Both the position numbers and the translations under genes were made by a program. Of a stretch of DNA of 20,165 nucleotides, positions 4,453-11,954 are shown piece after piece; the stretch's first letter is position 1, and each line of letters begins with the position of its first letter. The DNA comes from a virus. The notes beneath the pieces are model-generated. The model saw only the letters and a program-made list of their open reading frames with translations, was not told the origin of the DNA and did no database searches. The stretch spans positions 1 through 20,165 of IMG/VR virus record IMGVR_UViG_3300013772_000057. One strand, given 5' to 3'.

Positions 4453-4923
4453 ATGCCGGGACCTGGAACTTGCTCGATTTGTCTACACGAACAGGCAGCC
4501 GAGATCGACCGGAAGGTTGTCGGTGGTGTCCCGTACCAAAAGATCGCGGCTCAATACGGCATGAGTTCTAAGGCGATCTCCCGGCATAAAGTCAACCACC
4601 TCAGTCCTGGCGTAGTCGCCGTGCCCGATTCCCCGGAGATATCCCCCGAGGCGCCGTTGCTGGAACGCCTGGAAGCTCAACTCGCTGACACTCGCCTATT
4701 CCTACGCATCGCCAAACAGAGACGGATACCCGGGCAGGGATTGGCGGCGATGCGCGAAATGAGAGCCACCCTCGAGCTTATCGCCCGGATCACCGGGGAG
4801 CTAGACGACCGGCCTACGACCGTCATCAACCTGACTAACTCTCCCGAGTGGCTTGAGATTCGAGGCGTCATTGTGGACACCATCTGTCCTGAATGTAGGC
4901 TCAAGCTTGCCGACGCGCTGTGA
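4453..4923 (+). CDS. terS: Terminase small subunit (putative)
   Basis: 156 aa directly upstream of the terminase ATPase gene, in the usual place for the small subunit that recognises the packaging site. Residues 1-50 carry CSIC (C7, C10), H12 and a helix-turn-helix (VPYQKIAAQYGMSSKAISRHKVNH) whose RH..NH end is typical of a small zinc-HTH domain in phage DNA-binding proteins. The middle is a charged helical oligomerisation-type region. Near the end, TVINLTNSPEWLEIRG is familiar from small-terminase-like proteins, followed by CPEC (C145, C148), which could complete a zinc site with the N-terminal pair. GGGGAG lies 6 nt before the ATG. Its stop overlaps the next start (GTGA). TAGTCGG is repeated at 4408 and 4420 in the leader. 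Confidence 0.75.
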   Translation: MPGPGTCSICLHEQAAEIDRKVVGGVPYQKIAAQYGMSSKAISRHKVNHLSPGVVAVPDSPEISPEAPLLERLEAQLADTRLFLRIAKQRRIPGQGLAAMREMRATLELIARITGELDDRPTTVINLTNSPEWLEIRGVIVDTICPECRLKLADAL

Positions 4924-5675
4924 CTTCGGCGCTACGCGGCGACCTCAAGCGGGCGCTCAACCCGGCGGCGCTGGCGGGTCAGATCGGAATGGACCCGGAC
5001 CCCTGGCAGAACGATGTCCTGCGTAGCGATCATCCTCGTATCCTGCTCAACTGCTGCCGCCAGTCGGGTAAGTCCACGACCGCCAGCCTTCGCGCCGTAC
5101 ACGTCGCCGTGTACCAGCCGGGGTCGGTAGTGCTGCTCCTGTCCCCGTCGCTCCGGCAGAGTGGTGAGTTGTTTCGCAAGTGCAAGGCCGTCTACCGTGG
5201 ACTCGGTAAGCCGGTCAAGGCCGAAGCTGAATCTGCCCTGACCCTGACCCTCGAGAATGGTAGTCGCCTGGTGTGTTTACCCGGCTCAGAATCCACCGTC
5301 CGAGGGTACTCAGGCGTTCGTCTACTGATCGTGGACGAAGCATCCCGAGTTGATGATGAGCTTATGACCGCGATCCGGCCTATGCTTGCAGTCTCGGGCG
5401 GTGGCATTATTGCCCTCTCAACCCCCGCCGGAAAACGCGGCTGGTGGTGGGATGCGTGGTCCGGTTCTGGCGACTGGAAGCGTGTTCAAATCACAGCCGA
5501 CGATTGCCCGCGAATTAGCCCGGAGTTCTTGGCCGAGGAACGCCGGGATATGGGTGAGTGGCTGTACCGACAGGAATATATGGGCGTCTTTACTGAGGCA
5601 CGGGAGCAAGTGTTTCGGGAAGATGACATTCAAGGCATGACCGGCGGCGTCGGCCCGGATTGGTCGAATGGCTAA
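4920..5675 (+). CDS. terL: Terminase large subunit, ATPase domain (split gene)
   Basis: 251 aa, the DNA-translocating ATPase half of the packaging motor. Visible motifs: DPDPWQ adenine-binding region (residues 25-30), Walker A RQSGKST (47-53), Walker B LLIVDE (135-140) with the catalytic Glu, and coupling motif ALSTPAGK (165-172). The sequence continues to EYMGVFTEA, which in ordinary terminases comes just before the linker to the nuclease domain, and then stops at 5673-5675. The nuclease half is a separate frame immediately downstream, so the enzyme is encoded in two pieces. GTG start overlaps the small-subunit stop by 4 nt. It should form a complex with the nuclease protein, the small subunit and the portal. 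Confidence 0.9.
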   Translation: MTSALRGDLKRALNPAALAGQIGMDPDPWQNDVLRSDHPRILLNCCRQSGKSTTASLRAVHVAVYQPGSVVLLLSPSLRQSGELFRKCKAVYRGLGKPVKAEAESALTLTLENGSRLVCLPGSESTVRGYSGVRLLIVDEASRVDDELMTAIRPMLAVSGGGIIALSTPAGKRGWWWDAWSGSGDWKRVQITADDCPRISPEFLAEERRDMGEWLYRQEYMGVFTEAREQVFREDDIQGMTGGVGPDWSNG

Positions 5676-5680
5676 CGAGC

Positions 5681-6349
5681 ATGGCTAACCACGTTATCGG
5701 CCTCGACTTGGGGCAGGTGGTTGACCACTCAGCCGCCGTAGTGGTTGAACGGCGCCAGCAAGTTTTAGAAGTGCCCTTTCCGACCCGCGAGACAGTGACA
5801 GACTTCTACCGGATCGAAAGAATAATCCGATGGGACCTGCACACGCCTTGGCATCTCATCGTTGACCGCCTGAGCGAACTCATGGCTAAGGGGCCGCTCA
5901 GCGAAGCTCTACTCGTCATTGACGCCACCGGCATCGGCGGCGTGGGCGGCCCGATCTACGCTCGATTTCTCAATGCGTGGCGGGCTGGGCGCCTGGGCGA
6001 CTTTAGCCCTCGACCTATCGTGATCTCGGGGCAGGTCGAACCAAAGCGACGCTCCGTGCCTAAGCAAGCTCTCTTTACGAACCTACAGGCGCTCATTCAG
6101 GAGCGTCGCCTACGGCTCGACGCCAACCTACCCTTGGCGCCCGAACTAATGCAGGAACTTAGGACCTACGAGGCTAAGACTCGGGCTAGTGGATCAACGT
6201 CGTTCGAGGCGGCCAAGCAAAAGGACCACGATGATATCGTGAGCGCCCTCATGCTGGCCGTTTGGCTTCGACATACCGGGACTGACCCCGCATTGTTTGG
6301 CACTACAACCCCGCCGGAATTCGGCCCACCTAAGGAAACGATGATATGA
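5681..6349 (+). CDS. terL: Terminase large subunit, nuclease domain (split gene)
   Basis: 222 aa from ATG 5681. It has the RNase H-like fold of the headful/cos nuclease: D9 in VIGLDLGQVVDHSA, D81 in LLVIDATGIGG, and D185 in KDHDDIVSALMLAVW, giving the usual acidic triad. Joined to the ATPase protein the total is 473 aa, the normal length of an intact large terminase, so nothing important seems lost. The frame is -1 relative to the ATPase gene. A longer start at TTG 5660 overlaps the ATPase gene by 16 nt. ATGGCTAAC occurs twice, 13 bp apart, exactly at the junction, so the ATPase stop and this start lie in matching repeat copies. No canonical slippery heptamer is seen in the overlap. Sequencing indel is the main alternative. 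Confidence 0.88.
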   Translation: MANHVIGLDLGQVVDHSAAVVVERRQQVLEVPFPTRETVTDFYRIERIIRWDLHTPWHLIVDRLSELMAKGPLSEALLVIDATGIGGVGGPIYARFLNAWRAGRLGDFSPRPIVISGQVEPKRRSVPKQALFTNLQALIQERRLRLDANLPLAPELMQELRTYEAKTRASGSTSFEAAKQKDHDDIVSALMLAVWLRHTGTDPALFGTTTPPEFGPPKETMI

Positions 6350-6374
6350 GCGCCCGCGAAGGTACCTGTTAGTA

Positions 6375-8069
6375 GTGCCCCTCCCAACAGGCGGCGGTAA
6401 GTGGCCGCCGGAGCCGTTCCTACCCGTCTACAACCAATTCAAGGAACACGCGGCTTGGTATAGCGGGGACCCGGCGGCGCTCTCGAGCGTCTACGGCGGC
6501 GCTGTGCTTATGGACCAGTACCTTGGGGTCCCGACGATTTCGTCTCAGGACCGTCAAGGATCGTTGCTCCGCCAGAAGTGGAAGTTTTGGGCGCGGCGCT
6601 CGACTACGATCCCGTTCCAGCGCACACGGCTCCACGTCCCTATCGCGTCCGATATGGCTACGATCTCGGCTGACCTATTATTCGCCAAACCCCCCGAGTT
6701 CCGTATCGAAGATGCTCACTTAGCGAAAGGGGCGAAGGGTCGCGTGGGTGGCCTGGCGGCGCAAGATGCGCTCGATGAGCTACTCGAGTCTATGTCTTTC
6801 GATTCGTTTCTCAACGAGGCGGCTGAAAAGGCGGCTGCGCTTGGCGGCGTCTACCTGCGTGTGAGTTACGACCCGGACTTTGCCGATCATCCCTTTATTA
6901 CGGCGGTCGAGTCTGACTCCGCGATCCCCGAGTTTCGTTGGGGCGTTCTTGAGGCGGTTACGTTTTGGCGCGTCGTCTCCGATGACGGCGACATCGTTTG
7001 GCGGCACCTCGAGCGCCACGAAAAAGGTAAAATCCTCCACGGTCTTTATGAGGGCGGGCGCAATAATCTCGGGGAGCTTCGACCCCTGACAGATCAACCG
7101 GCGACGGCTCCATTAGCGATCAACGATTTTGTCGATGGCAATTCGCTCGAGACTGGCGTTGATATGCTTACCGCCGTTTACGTTCCGAATATACGGCCCA
7201 ACCGTTCGTTCCGCTCGACTGACTTGGGCCGTAGCGACTTTCAGGGAACCGAAGGGTTTATGGATGCCTTAGACGAGATTTACTCGTCATGGATGCGTGA
7301 CCTACGACTAGGCCGTGCCCGTTTGATTGTGCCCGCCGACTGGCTCCGCTCGAACGGCGTTGGTAAGGGCGCGGAGTTCGATAGCGACCAAGAGATTTTC
7401 ACGACCCTGGACGGGATGCCCGCGACCGAAGGGTCGATTACGAACAGTCAATTTGCGATTCGATGCGCCGAACACGCGGCGATGGCCGATGATTTCGTAA
7501 ACCGGATCGTCTCGACGGCTGGCTACAGTTACGCAACCTTTCAAGCTAAGAGCGACCAAAAGGTTTTCCCCGCGACGGCGACCGAAATCGCCAGCCGTGA
7601 GCATCGTTCGCTGACAACTCGTAACAAAAAACTGACCTATTGGGCGCGTCCTTTGGCTGACATTTTAGAAGTCATGCTACAGATAGACGCAAATGTTTTC
7701 GGTGGCGTCGCCGGTGGCCATCGTCCGAAGGTGATTTTCCCCGACGGCGTACCCGCCGAACCGACCGTGACGGCGACGTTTGTTTCGTTGCTGGCGGCGG
7801 CTCATGCCGTTAGTACGAAAACGAAAGTCATGCTCGTCAATCCCGACTGGACCCCCGAGGCGGTTGACGAGGAAGTCAAGCTTATTTTGGCTGCTGACGC
7901 CGCCAGTAAGCCCACCCCAGTTGTGGTAGCACCGACGCTCCCTGAGCCAACGCTAGCGGCGCCGACGGATACTCAGGACCCCGGGACCCCCGCTGCTCCA
8001 TCGAATAACCCCAATACGCCGGGGGCTTCGGGCAACGACGGTCCTGCCCCTGACGGGCCGAACTTCTAG
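6375..8069 (+). CDS. Portal protein
   Basis: 564 aa, next after the terminase and of the right length for the dodecameric portal through which DNA enters the head. The N-terminal half has the typical pattern of siphovirus portals (aromatic N-terminus, FQRTRLHVPIASDMATISADLLF, cut here in two, FQRTRLHVPIA and DMATISADLLF, then GGVYLRVSYD). The body is followed by a long helical region (HAAMADDFVNRIV, TATEIASREHRSLTTRNKKL) fitting the stem and crown, and a Pro/Ala/Thr-rich C-terminal tail of about 50 residues that is probably disordered. The start is GTG 6375 with no clear ribosome site. The preceding 25 nt contain only an 8-codon frame. Confidence 0.85.
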   Translation: MPLPTGGGKWPPEPFLPVYNQFKEHAAWYSGDPAALSSVYGGAVLMDQYLGVPTISSQDRQGSLLRQKWKFWARRSTTIPFQRTRLHVPIASDMATISADLLFAKPPEFRIEDAHLAKGAKGRVGGLAAQDALDELLESMSFDSFLNEAAEKAAALGGVYLRVSYDPDFADHPFITAVESDSAIPEFRWGVLEAVTFWRVVSDDGDIVWRHLERHEKGKILHGLYEGGRNNLGELRPLTDQPATAPLAINDFVDGNSLETGVDMLTAVYVPNIRPNRSFRSTDLGRSDFQGTEGFMDALDEIYSSWMRDLRLGRARLIVPADWLRSNGVGKGAEFDSDQEIFTTLDGMPATEGSITNSQFAIRCAEHAAMADDFVNRIVSTAGYSYATFQAKSDQKVFPATATEIASREHRSLTTRNKKLTYWARPLADILEVMLQIDANVFGGVAGGHRPKVIFPDGVPAEPTVTATFVSLLAAAHAVSTKTKVMLVNPDWTPEAVDEEVKLILAADAASKPTPVVVAPTLPEPTLAAPTDTQDPGTPAAPSNNPNTPGASGNDGPAPDGPNF

Positions 8070-8795
8070 GTGACGACCAAGCTCTACCACGTCGCCCCCG
8101 ATGTCGCGGGCGGCGAACCGTTACTACTTGGCACCGTCACTATCGACGGCAACACGGGCGACCTCGAGCCGGTGTGGTTGTGCGATCAGGCTGGGAACGT
8201 CATCGTCATCGACGGTACGGGTAAAATCGGGATCAATAACTTCCCCGCCTTCCCCACCGACCAGCTTGTCAACGCGACCAACCTCGACATTACACTCACG
8301 TCCCTGGCAGACCTTATCAAATCTGGTAAGACGCTGGCGGATATCGTCACGGCGCTGGGGTCGGTGGCTGTTACTGGCAGCTTTTGGCAAGCCACTCAGC
8401 CGGTGTCGGGTACCTTCTGGCAGGCGACGCAGCCGACGAGCCTAACACCTAAGCAACTCTCGACCGACACCGTAACGATTACCGCTAGTGGCGACACCGT
8501 TGCTCACGCTACAACTGCCGGTAAGACGTTGCAGATTTACTGCCTCAAGCTTTCCGCCGATGGAAACAACGGCCCGATAGTTTTGGCCGCTACCCGTATC
8601 GGTACTATCGCCCCGACTACAAGCGCCAAGGTCGATTTACAGTCGATGTCCCCGGCGCAAGTTGTGGCCGCTAACATCGGCGCTGAGTATGGCGGCGGTC
8701 CTGCTTTTGTCGCTGGTGCCGTGAGCGATAACCTAATTGTCAATCTGTCGGCGGCGGCGACCGTCTATGCAACCCTGCGTTACTTGGAGGTTTAG
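8070..8795 (+). CDS. Virion structural protein with FWQATQP repeats
   Basis: 241 aa, GTG start immediately after the portal stop. The centre contains two copies of G(S/T)FWQATQP (residues about 103-111 and 114-122) separated by VS, a motif I know from many phage structural proteins that sit on the capsid or tail surface. The C-terminal 120 residues are beta-rich, with alternating Thr/Val/Ala. The first 60 residues include VTIDGNTG and GNVIVIDGTGKIGI, also beta-type. It is probably a minor virion or fibre-like protein; the precise place in the particle is unknown. It opens a block of accessory virion-type genes between portal and scaffold. Confidence 0.6.
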   Translation: MTTKLYHVAPDVAGGEPLLLGTVTIDGNTGDLEPVWLCDQAGNVIVIDGTGKIGINNFPAFPTDQLVNATNLDITLTSLADLIKSGKTLADIVTALGSVAVTGSFWQATQPVSGTFWQATQPTSLTPKQLSTDTVTITASGDTVAHATTAGKTLQIYCLKLSADGNNGPIVLAATRIGTIAPTTSAKVDLQSMSPAQVVAANIGAEYGGGPAFVAGAVSDNLIVNLSAAATVYATLRYLEV

Positions 8796-8957
8796 ATGCA
8801 ACAGGAACAAGCGGTTACGAGCATCGGACATCTAGAACTCAGCGCCACCGTAATTCGCTGCGGCTGCGGGCTAAAGACTTATGAACCGGACCATAAATGT
8901 CCGAACCCAAGAATCGAAGAACTCGGCGTGATAGCCGAAGGAGATATTGATGCCTGA
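8796..8957 (+). CDS. 53-aa Cys-rich small protein
   Basis: The ATG directly follows the TAG of the previous gene, with a strong GGAGG at 8786-8790 only 5 nt upstream. The product has RCGCG (C22, C24), H33 and C35, a possible single metal site, and an acidic C-terminus. Its 3' end overlaps the next gene by 8 nt in another frame, where it also supplies that gene's ribosome site. The strong ribosome-binding site makes it a real gene despite the length. Function unknown; it is one of several Cys-rich small proteins in this window. Confidence 0.65.
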   Translation: MQQEQAVTSIGHLELSATVIRCGCGLKTYEPDHKCPNPRIEELGVIAEGDIDA

Positions 8958-9225
8958 CGCCAGCGACGATAGTACGTCCCCGTTCGTTCCCCACCCCGCG
9001 ACTGGCGCACCGTCCGAGGTGGCGTTCTACGACTGCGGTAACTGTCAGGAGGAAATCCACCTAAACGGTCCTGCTGGGATTCATCAACTTGAGTGTGGGT
9101 ATTGCGGAGCGGTCAACCTTGTGACGGTCGGCCAGATTAGTCCTCCGTTGGCCCCAAAGACAAAACAGGACGCCGTGAGTGAACCTCAAGGTGTGGCGCC
9201 AGTCGGGGAGATTATCGGTGGCTAA
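8950..9225 (+). CDS. Zinc-ribbon protein
   Basis: 91 aa from ATG 8950, with AAGGAG 6 nt upstream. CGNC (C29, C32) and CGYC (C49, C52) are 16 residues apart and form a classical four-Cys zinc ribbon (YDCGNCQEEIHL, then QLECGYCGAVN). A disordered acidic/Pro-rich N-terminus and a Pro-rich C-terminus flank it. Such ribbons bind nucleic acids or act as structural zinc modules. The position among virion genes suggests a structural or assembly role, but this is inference. The last bases overlap the start of the following gene. Confidence 0.7.
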   Translation: MPDASDDSTSPFVPHPATGAPSEVAFYDCGNCQEEIHLNGPAGIHQLECGYCGAVNLVTVGQISPPLAPKTKQDAVSEPQGVAPVGEIIGG

Positions 9226-9589
9226 TGTATTTACGACCGTTGGTAAGGGACAGAACACCGGACGCCTGACGGGTGGCGTTACCACGACCAATAATCAGGG
9301 TGCCTGGGGTACTGGCGCGGGTACGGCGGCGGTCACTGACACTACGCTATTTACCGAAGCGTCCGAGGCTCGGGTTACTGCGACGCTTACGCAGCAACTT
9401 GTAAACGTCGCCAACGACACCTTCCAGATGGTCTACACGCTTGTTGCCAACGGCACTAAGACGATTACTAACGCGGGCGTGTTCGACGCCGCGACCGTGG
9501 GTAACCTGTTCGTCAAGGGCGATCACGCCGGGATACCCCTCCTAATCAACGACTCCATCGCTTACACCTTCAAACTTACCTTCGCATAG
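9218..9589 (+). CDS. Beta-rich phage virion-type protein
   Basis: 123 aa from GTG 9218, with GGGGAG 7 nt upstream (a start at 9179 is possible but lies deep in the previous gene). The sequence WGTGAGTAAVTDTTLFTEASEAR, here quoted in parts WGTGAGTA and DTTLFTEASEAR, then TITNAGVFDAATVGNLFVKGD and DSIAYTFKLTFA are the hallmarks of a widespread uncharacterised phage family with a beta-sandwich look. Members often lie near fibre or decoration genes. I infer a small virion surface or fibre-associated protein. It overlaps the zinc-ribbon gene by 8 nt, indicating coupled expression. Confidence 0.6.
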   Translation: MANVFTTVGKGQNTGRLTGGVTTTNNQGAWGTGAGTAAVTDTTLFTEASEARVTATLTQQLVNVANDTFQMVYTLVANGTKTITNAGVFDAATVGNLFVKGDHAGIPLLINDSIAYTFKLTFA

Positions 9590-9603
9590 CCCGAGGGGGC
9601 TAA

Positions 9604-10926
9604 ATGTCCATCACAACCACCTATAGGACTGCCGGAACCTACGCGGTAAACATCCCCGTTGGAACCGCTAACCTCAAGGTTGAGTGCTGGGGTGGTGGTG
9701 GTGGTGGTGGTACTGCCACCGTAGATGGCGGCGGTGGCGGCGGTGGCGGCGCATATCAGACCTCAACCTTTGCTACCCCCGTAACCGGCGCTGCGACCGT
9801 AGTAGTAGGCGCTCGTGGTGCAGTCGCTACCAACGGCAACGCTTCTAGCTACACCAGTGGGGTCAATGCAGTCACGGCCAACCCCGGACTGGCGGGAGCT
9901 AACGGCTCCGCCCTTGGTCCCGGTGCAGGCGGTGCAGGCGGTACGGGCACCTTCCATGGCGGTACAGGTGGAATCCAGAGTGGTGCTGGCGTAGCCAGCG
10001 GCGCAGGTGGCGGCGGTGGCGCTGGGTCTGCTGGTGCTGGTGGCACAGGAGGGCCGAACATTACAGGTGGTGCTGGTGGTACTCCTGACGGCGGAACGGG
10101 TGGTACTGGCGCTAACGGGATCGCGGTAGCAACCTCCGGCAATCAACCCGGTAGTGGTGGCGGTGGGGCCTCAAGCTTGGCCGTAGGTTCTAACGGCACA
10201 CCGGGAATGGTGCGCCTCACCTACGACTTTGGTAGCGTCACTAGCGCAACCACTACCAGCATCGTCAAGAAACCCGGCAAGCTGGAGGCCGTCACTAGCG
10301 TCACAACCGTGCTGGCCGTCCGTAAGACTTCAAAGGCAGCGGCGTCCGTAGGGGCGGTGACGAGCGGAACGACCACGGCGGTAGCTAAAAAGATCACGCC
10401 TGTCCTACCCTTGGCCGTCACTAGCGTCACCACCACGGCCTTGACTCGGCGTTCCGGTAAGCTCTTGACCGTTACCTCTCCCACTACCACCTTCCTACAG
10501 CGGGCCGTGGGCAAGCTCGAACTCGTCATAACCTCGACCGTGGGCGTACTGTTCTACAAGGTGGTATTCCATGCGTTCGGGATCACTAGCCCTGGCACCG
10601 TTACGCAGACTCGACAGATCGGCCTGTCCCCCGCTCGGGTGGGCGGCGTCACTTCTGCCACCACCGTGACGCAGACTCGACTGACCGGCAAGTTACTCGC
10701 GGTGACGAGCGTTGGTACGGCCTTTATGGTCCGGGCTACGAGCAAGATTTTGTCGCTTACGTCCGTAACTGCGATGGGCTTTGCGAAACGGATTATCGCG
10801 GCGCGAACCTTAGCCGTCACTTCCGTCACGACTGTGAAAGGACTGCTCCAAATCCCATTCAACAAAGTGCCCAGCGGTAGCGGCGGAACCACGATCATCA
10901 ACAAAATCTTCGACCTGTTCGAGTAG
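9604..10926 (+). CDS. Glycine-rich adhesin-like protein with eleven VTS repeats
   Basis: 440 aa, behind a GAGGGGG ribosome site. Residues 1-28 (TYAVNIPVGTANLKVECWG) begin a known phage-type glycine-rich domain. Residues about 29-205 are extremely Gly-rich, with runs of 7-8 Gly and many GG(A/T)GG units, as in phage tail-tip adhesins that fold into polyglycine helices. From 212 to about 410 there are eleven copies of a unit starting (V/I/L)TS with a following Thr cluster, basic residue and GKL, at residues 212, 230, 252, 272, 290, 309, 327, 349, 367, 385 and 405, i.e. every 18-22 residues, probably a beta-solenoid or stalk. The end is IINKIFDLFE. It probably acts as a host-contact or virion-surface protein. 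Confidence 0.6.
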   Translation: MSITTTYRTAGTYAVNIPVGTANLKVECWGGGGGGGTATVDGGGGGGGGAYQTSTFATPVTGAATVVVGARGAVATNGNASSYTSGVNAVTANPGLAGANGSALGPGAGGAGGTGTFHGGTGGIQSGAGVASGAGGGGGAGSAGAGGTGGPNITGGAGGTPDGGTGGTGANGIAVATSGNQPGSGGGGASSLAVGSNGTPGMVRLTYDFGSVTSATTTSIVKKPGKLEAVTSVTTVLAVRKTSKAAASVGAVTSGTTTAVAKKITPVLPLAVTSVTTTALTRRSGKLLTVTSPTTTFLQRAVGKLELVITSTVGVLFYKVVFHAFGITSPGTVTQTRQIGLSPARVGGVTSATTVTQTRLTGKLLAVTSVGTAFMVRATSKILSLTSVTAMGFAKRIIAARTLAVTSVTTVKGLLQIPFNKVPSGSGGTTIINKIFDLFE

Positions 10927-10929
10927 CTC

Positions 10930-11157
10930 ATGCCATTAGTTGCGATTCTCGCCGCACAACCATACGGCCTACCCGCCTTCGCGGATCACGGCTCGTTCTA
11001 CTTGGTAGTCGTCAAGGCTGGTGACGGCTTTGTCTATTACTACGATTCCAATTTCGTCGTCAGAGAAGATTCCAGTGTGTTTATCTGGAACGCGATTGGG
11101 GCGACGGCTCAGTATCCCAAGGGCACTTGGACCCGTGTGCCAGAAGTCCGTGTGTAA
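10930..11157 (+). CDS. Hypothetical 75-aa protein
   Basis: ATG three bases after the stop of the glycine-rich gene, with weak ribosome-binding bases. The product is aromatic and beta-like: FYLVVVKAGDGFVYYYD, then FIWNAIGATAQYPKGTW, ending basic/acidic. Charge and aromatic content suggest a small folded beta protein, perhaps an accessory virion or chaperone-type factor for its neighbour. I do not recognise it. A 3' hairpin and the scaffold leader follow. Confidence 0.55.
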   Translation: MPLVAILAAQPYGLPAFADHGSFYLVVVKAGDGFVYYYDSNFVVREDSSVFIWNAIGATAQYPKGTWTRVPEVRV

Positions 11158-11162
11158 ATCAA

Positions 11163-11198
11163 CGCCTAGAGATAGGCGCCATTCAATCTCTAAGGGAG
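11163..11198 (+). promoter_or_regulatory. Hairpin/pseudoknot candidate in the scaffold leader
   Basis: CGCCTA (11163-11168) and TAGGCG (11173-11178) form a 6-bp stem closed by GAGA, a GNRA tetraloop. The loop and flanks, TAGAGAT (11167-11173), can instead pair with ATCTCTA (11186-11192), which abuts the ribosome site AAGGGAG. This gives either a pseudoknot (GAGA with TCTC) or two alternative folds that could tune scaffold translation. Confidence 0.45.
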
Positions 11199-11205
11199 AA
11201 AAGAA

Positions 11206-11910
11206 ATGACCGAACCGAATACCACCGAAACCGCCGTAGCCAACCCCGCACCGGCGGCTGAAACGACTACGACTCCGGCGCCAGCCGCTACCCCCGCTCC
11301 GGCGACTACTGGCTGGGAGGGCGAGTTCGACGCTGCTCGAGCCAAGGCTGCGCTCGACGCTGCCCGCGCTGACGCGAAGGCGGCCCGTGCTGAGAAAACA
11401 GAATACGCGGCTGGGCTTCGCAAGTTCGGTATCGACCCCGACCGGATGGCTGCGGCCATCTCGGGTAAGCCGTCCCCCTTGGACCCCAGCGACTTTGAAA
11501 AGGCGTTGGCTGCATCTCAGGCGGAAACGCTTACGGCCCTAGCTGAAAATCGTTCCCTCCGACTCGACGGCGCCGTTAGTAAGGCCGTCATCGCACAAGG
11601 CGGTAATCCCGAATTACTGCCCGTTTACCTACGCGGCTCCGGGGTCCTTACTGACCTCGATCCATCTGCCGAAGGGTTTGAGAAATCCCTAACGGCCCTG
11701 GTCAAAGGAACCCTCGAAAAGAATCCATCATTGAAACTGACGGGCAAGGCTCCGCTCGGTCCCAATACTGCCGAAATCCCAGCGGGAAGCGGTGGCGAAT
11801 CAACCCCTATCGACCCGAAGGCAACCGACTTTTCTAAGCTATCCCCCGAAGCTATCGTGGACCTGCGACGTGCGGGCATGATTATGGGGATTCCTGGCGA
11901 CAAAAAGTAG
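11206..11910 (+). CDS. Capsid scaffolding protein
   Basis: 234 aa, directly before the major capsid gene. The N-terminus is a Pro/Ala/Thr-rich disordered tail (about 38 residues). It is followed by an Ala-rich charged helix (FDAARAKAALDAARADAKAARAEK), a central segment GIDPDRMAAAI, helices with ENRSLRLDGAVSKAVIAQGG, and a C-terminal helical tail (ATDFSKLSPEAIVDLRRAGM) of the sort that binds the coat protein. Composition, length and position are those of siphovirus scaffolds, which template the procapsid and then leave. A strong AAGGGAG lies 7 nt before the ATG, with a structured leader upstream. No protease motif is visible. Confidence 0.8.
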   Translation: MTEPNTTETAVANPAPAAETTTTPAPAATPAPATTGWEGEFDAARAKAALDAARADAKAARAEKTEYAAGLRKFGIDPDRMAAAISGKPSPLDPSDFEKALAASQAETLTALAENRSLRLDGAVSKAVIAQGGNPELLPVYLRGSGVLTDLDPSAEGFEKSLTALVKGTLEKNPSLKLTGKAPLGPNTAEIPAGSGGESTPIDPKATDFSKLSPEAIVDLRRAGMIMGIPGDKK

Positions 11911-11954
11911 GACGGTCCCGGGCCGCCACCCCAAAAACAGGAGCTAACAACTAA

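Noticed and set aside
5627-5675. Programmed -1 frameshift joining the two terminase halves
   Set aside because: The -1 frame is open from 5627, but no X-XXY-YYZ heptamer was found in the overlap, and a good ATG exists at 5681.
9763-10146. Minus-strand frames opposite the glycine-rich gene, including a Pro-rich 97-aa one
   Set aside because: They are mirror products of GGN codons (Gly read backwards as Pro/Ala/Thr); no start signals or family features.
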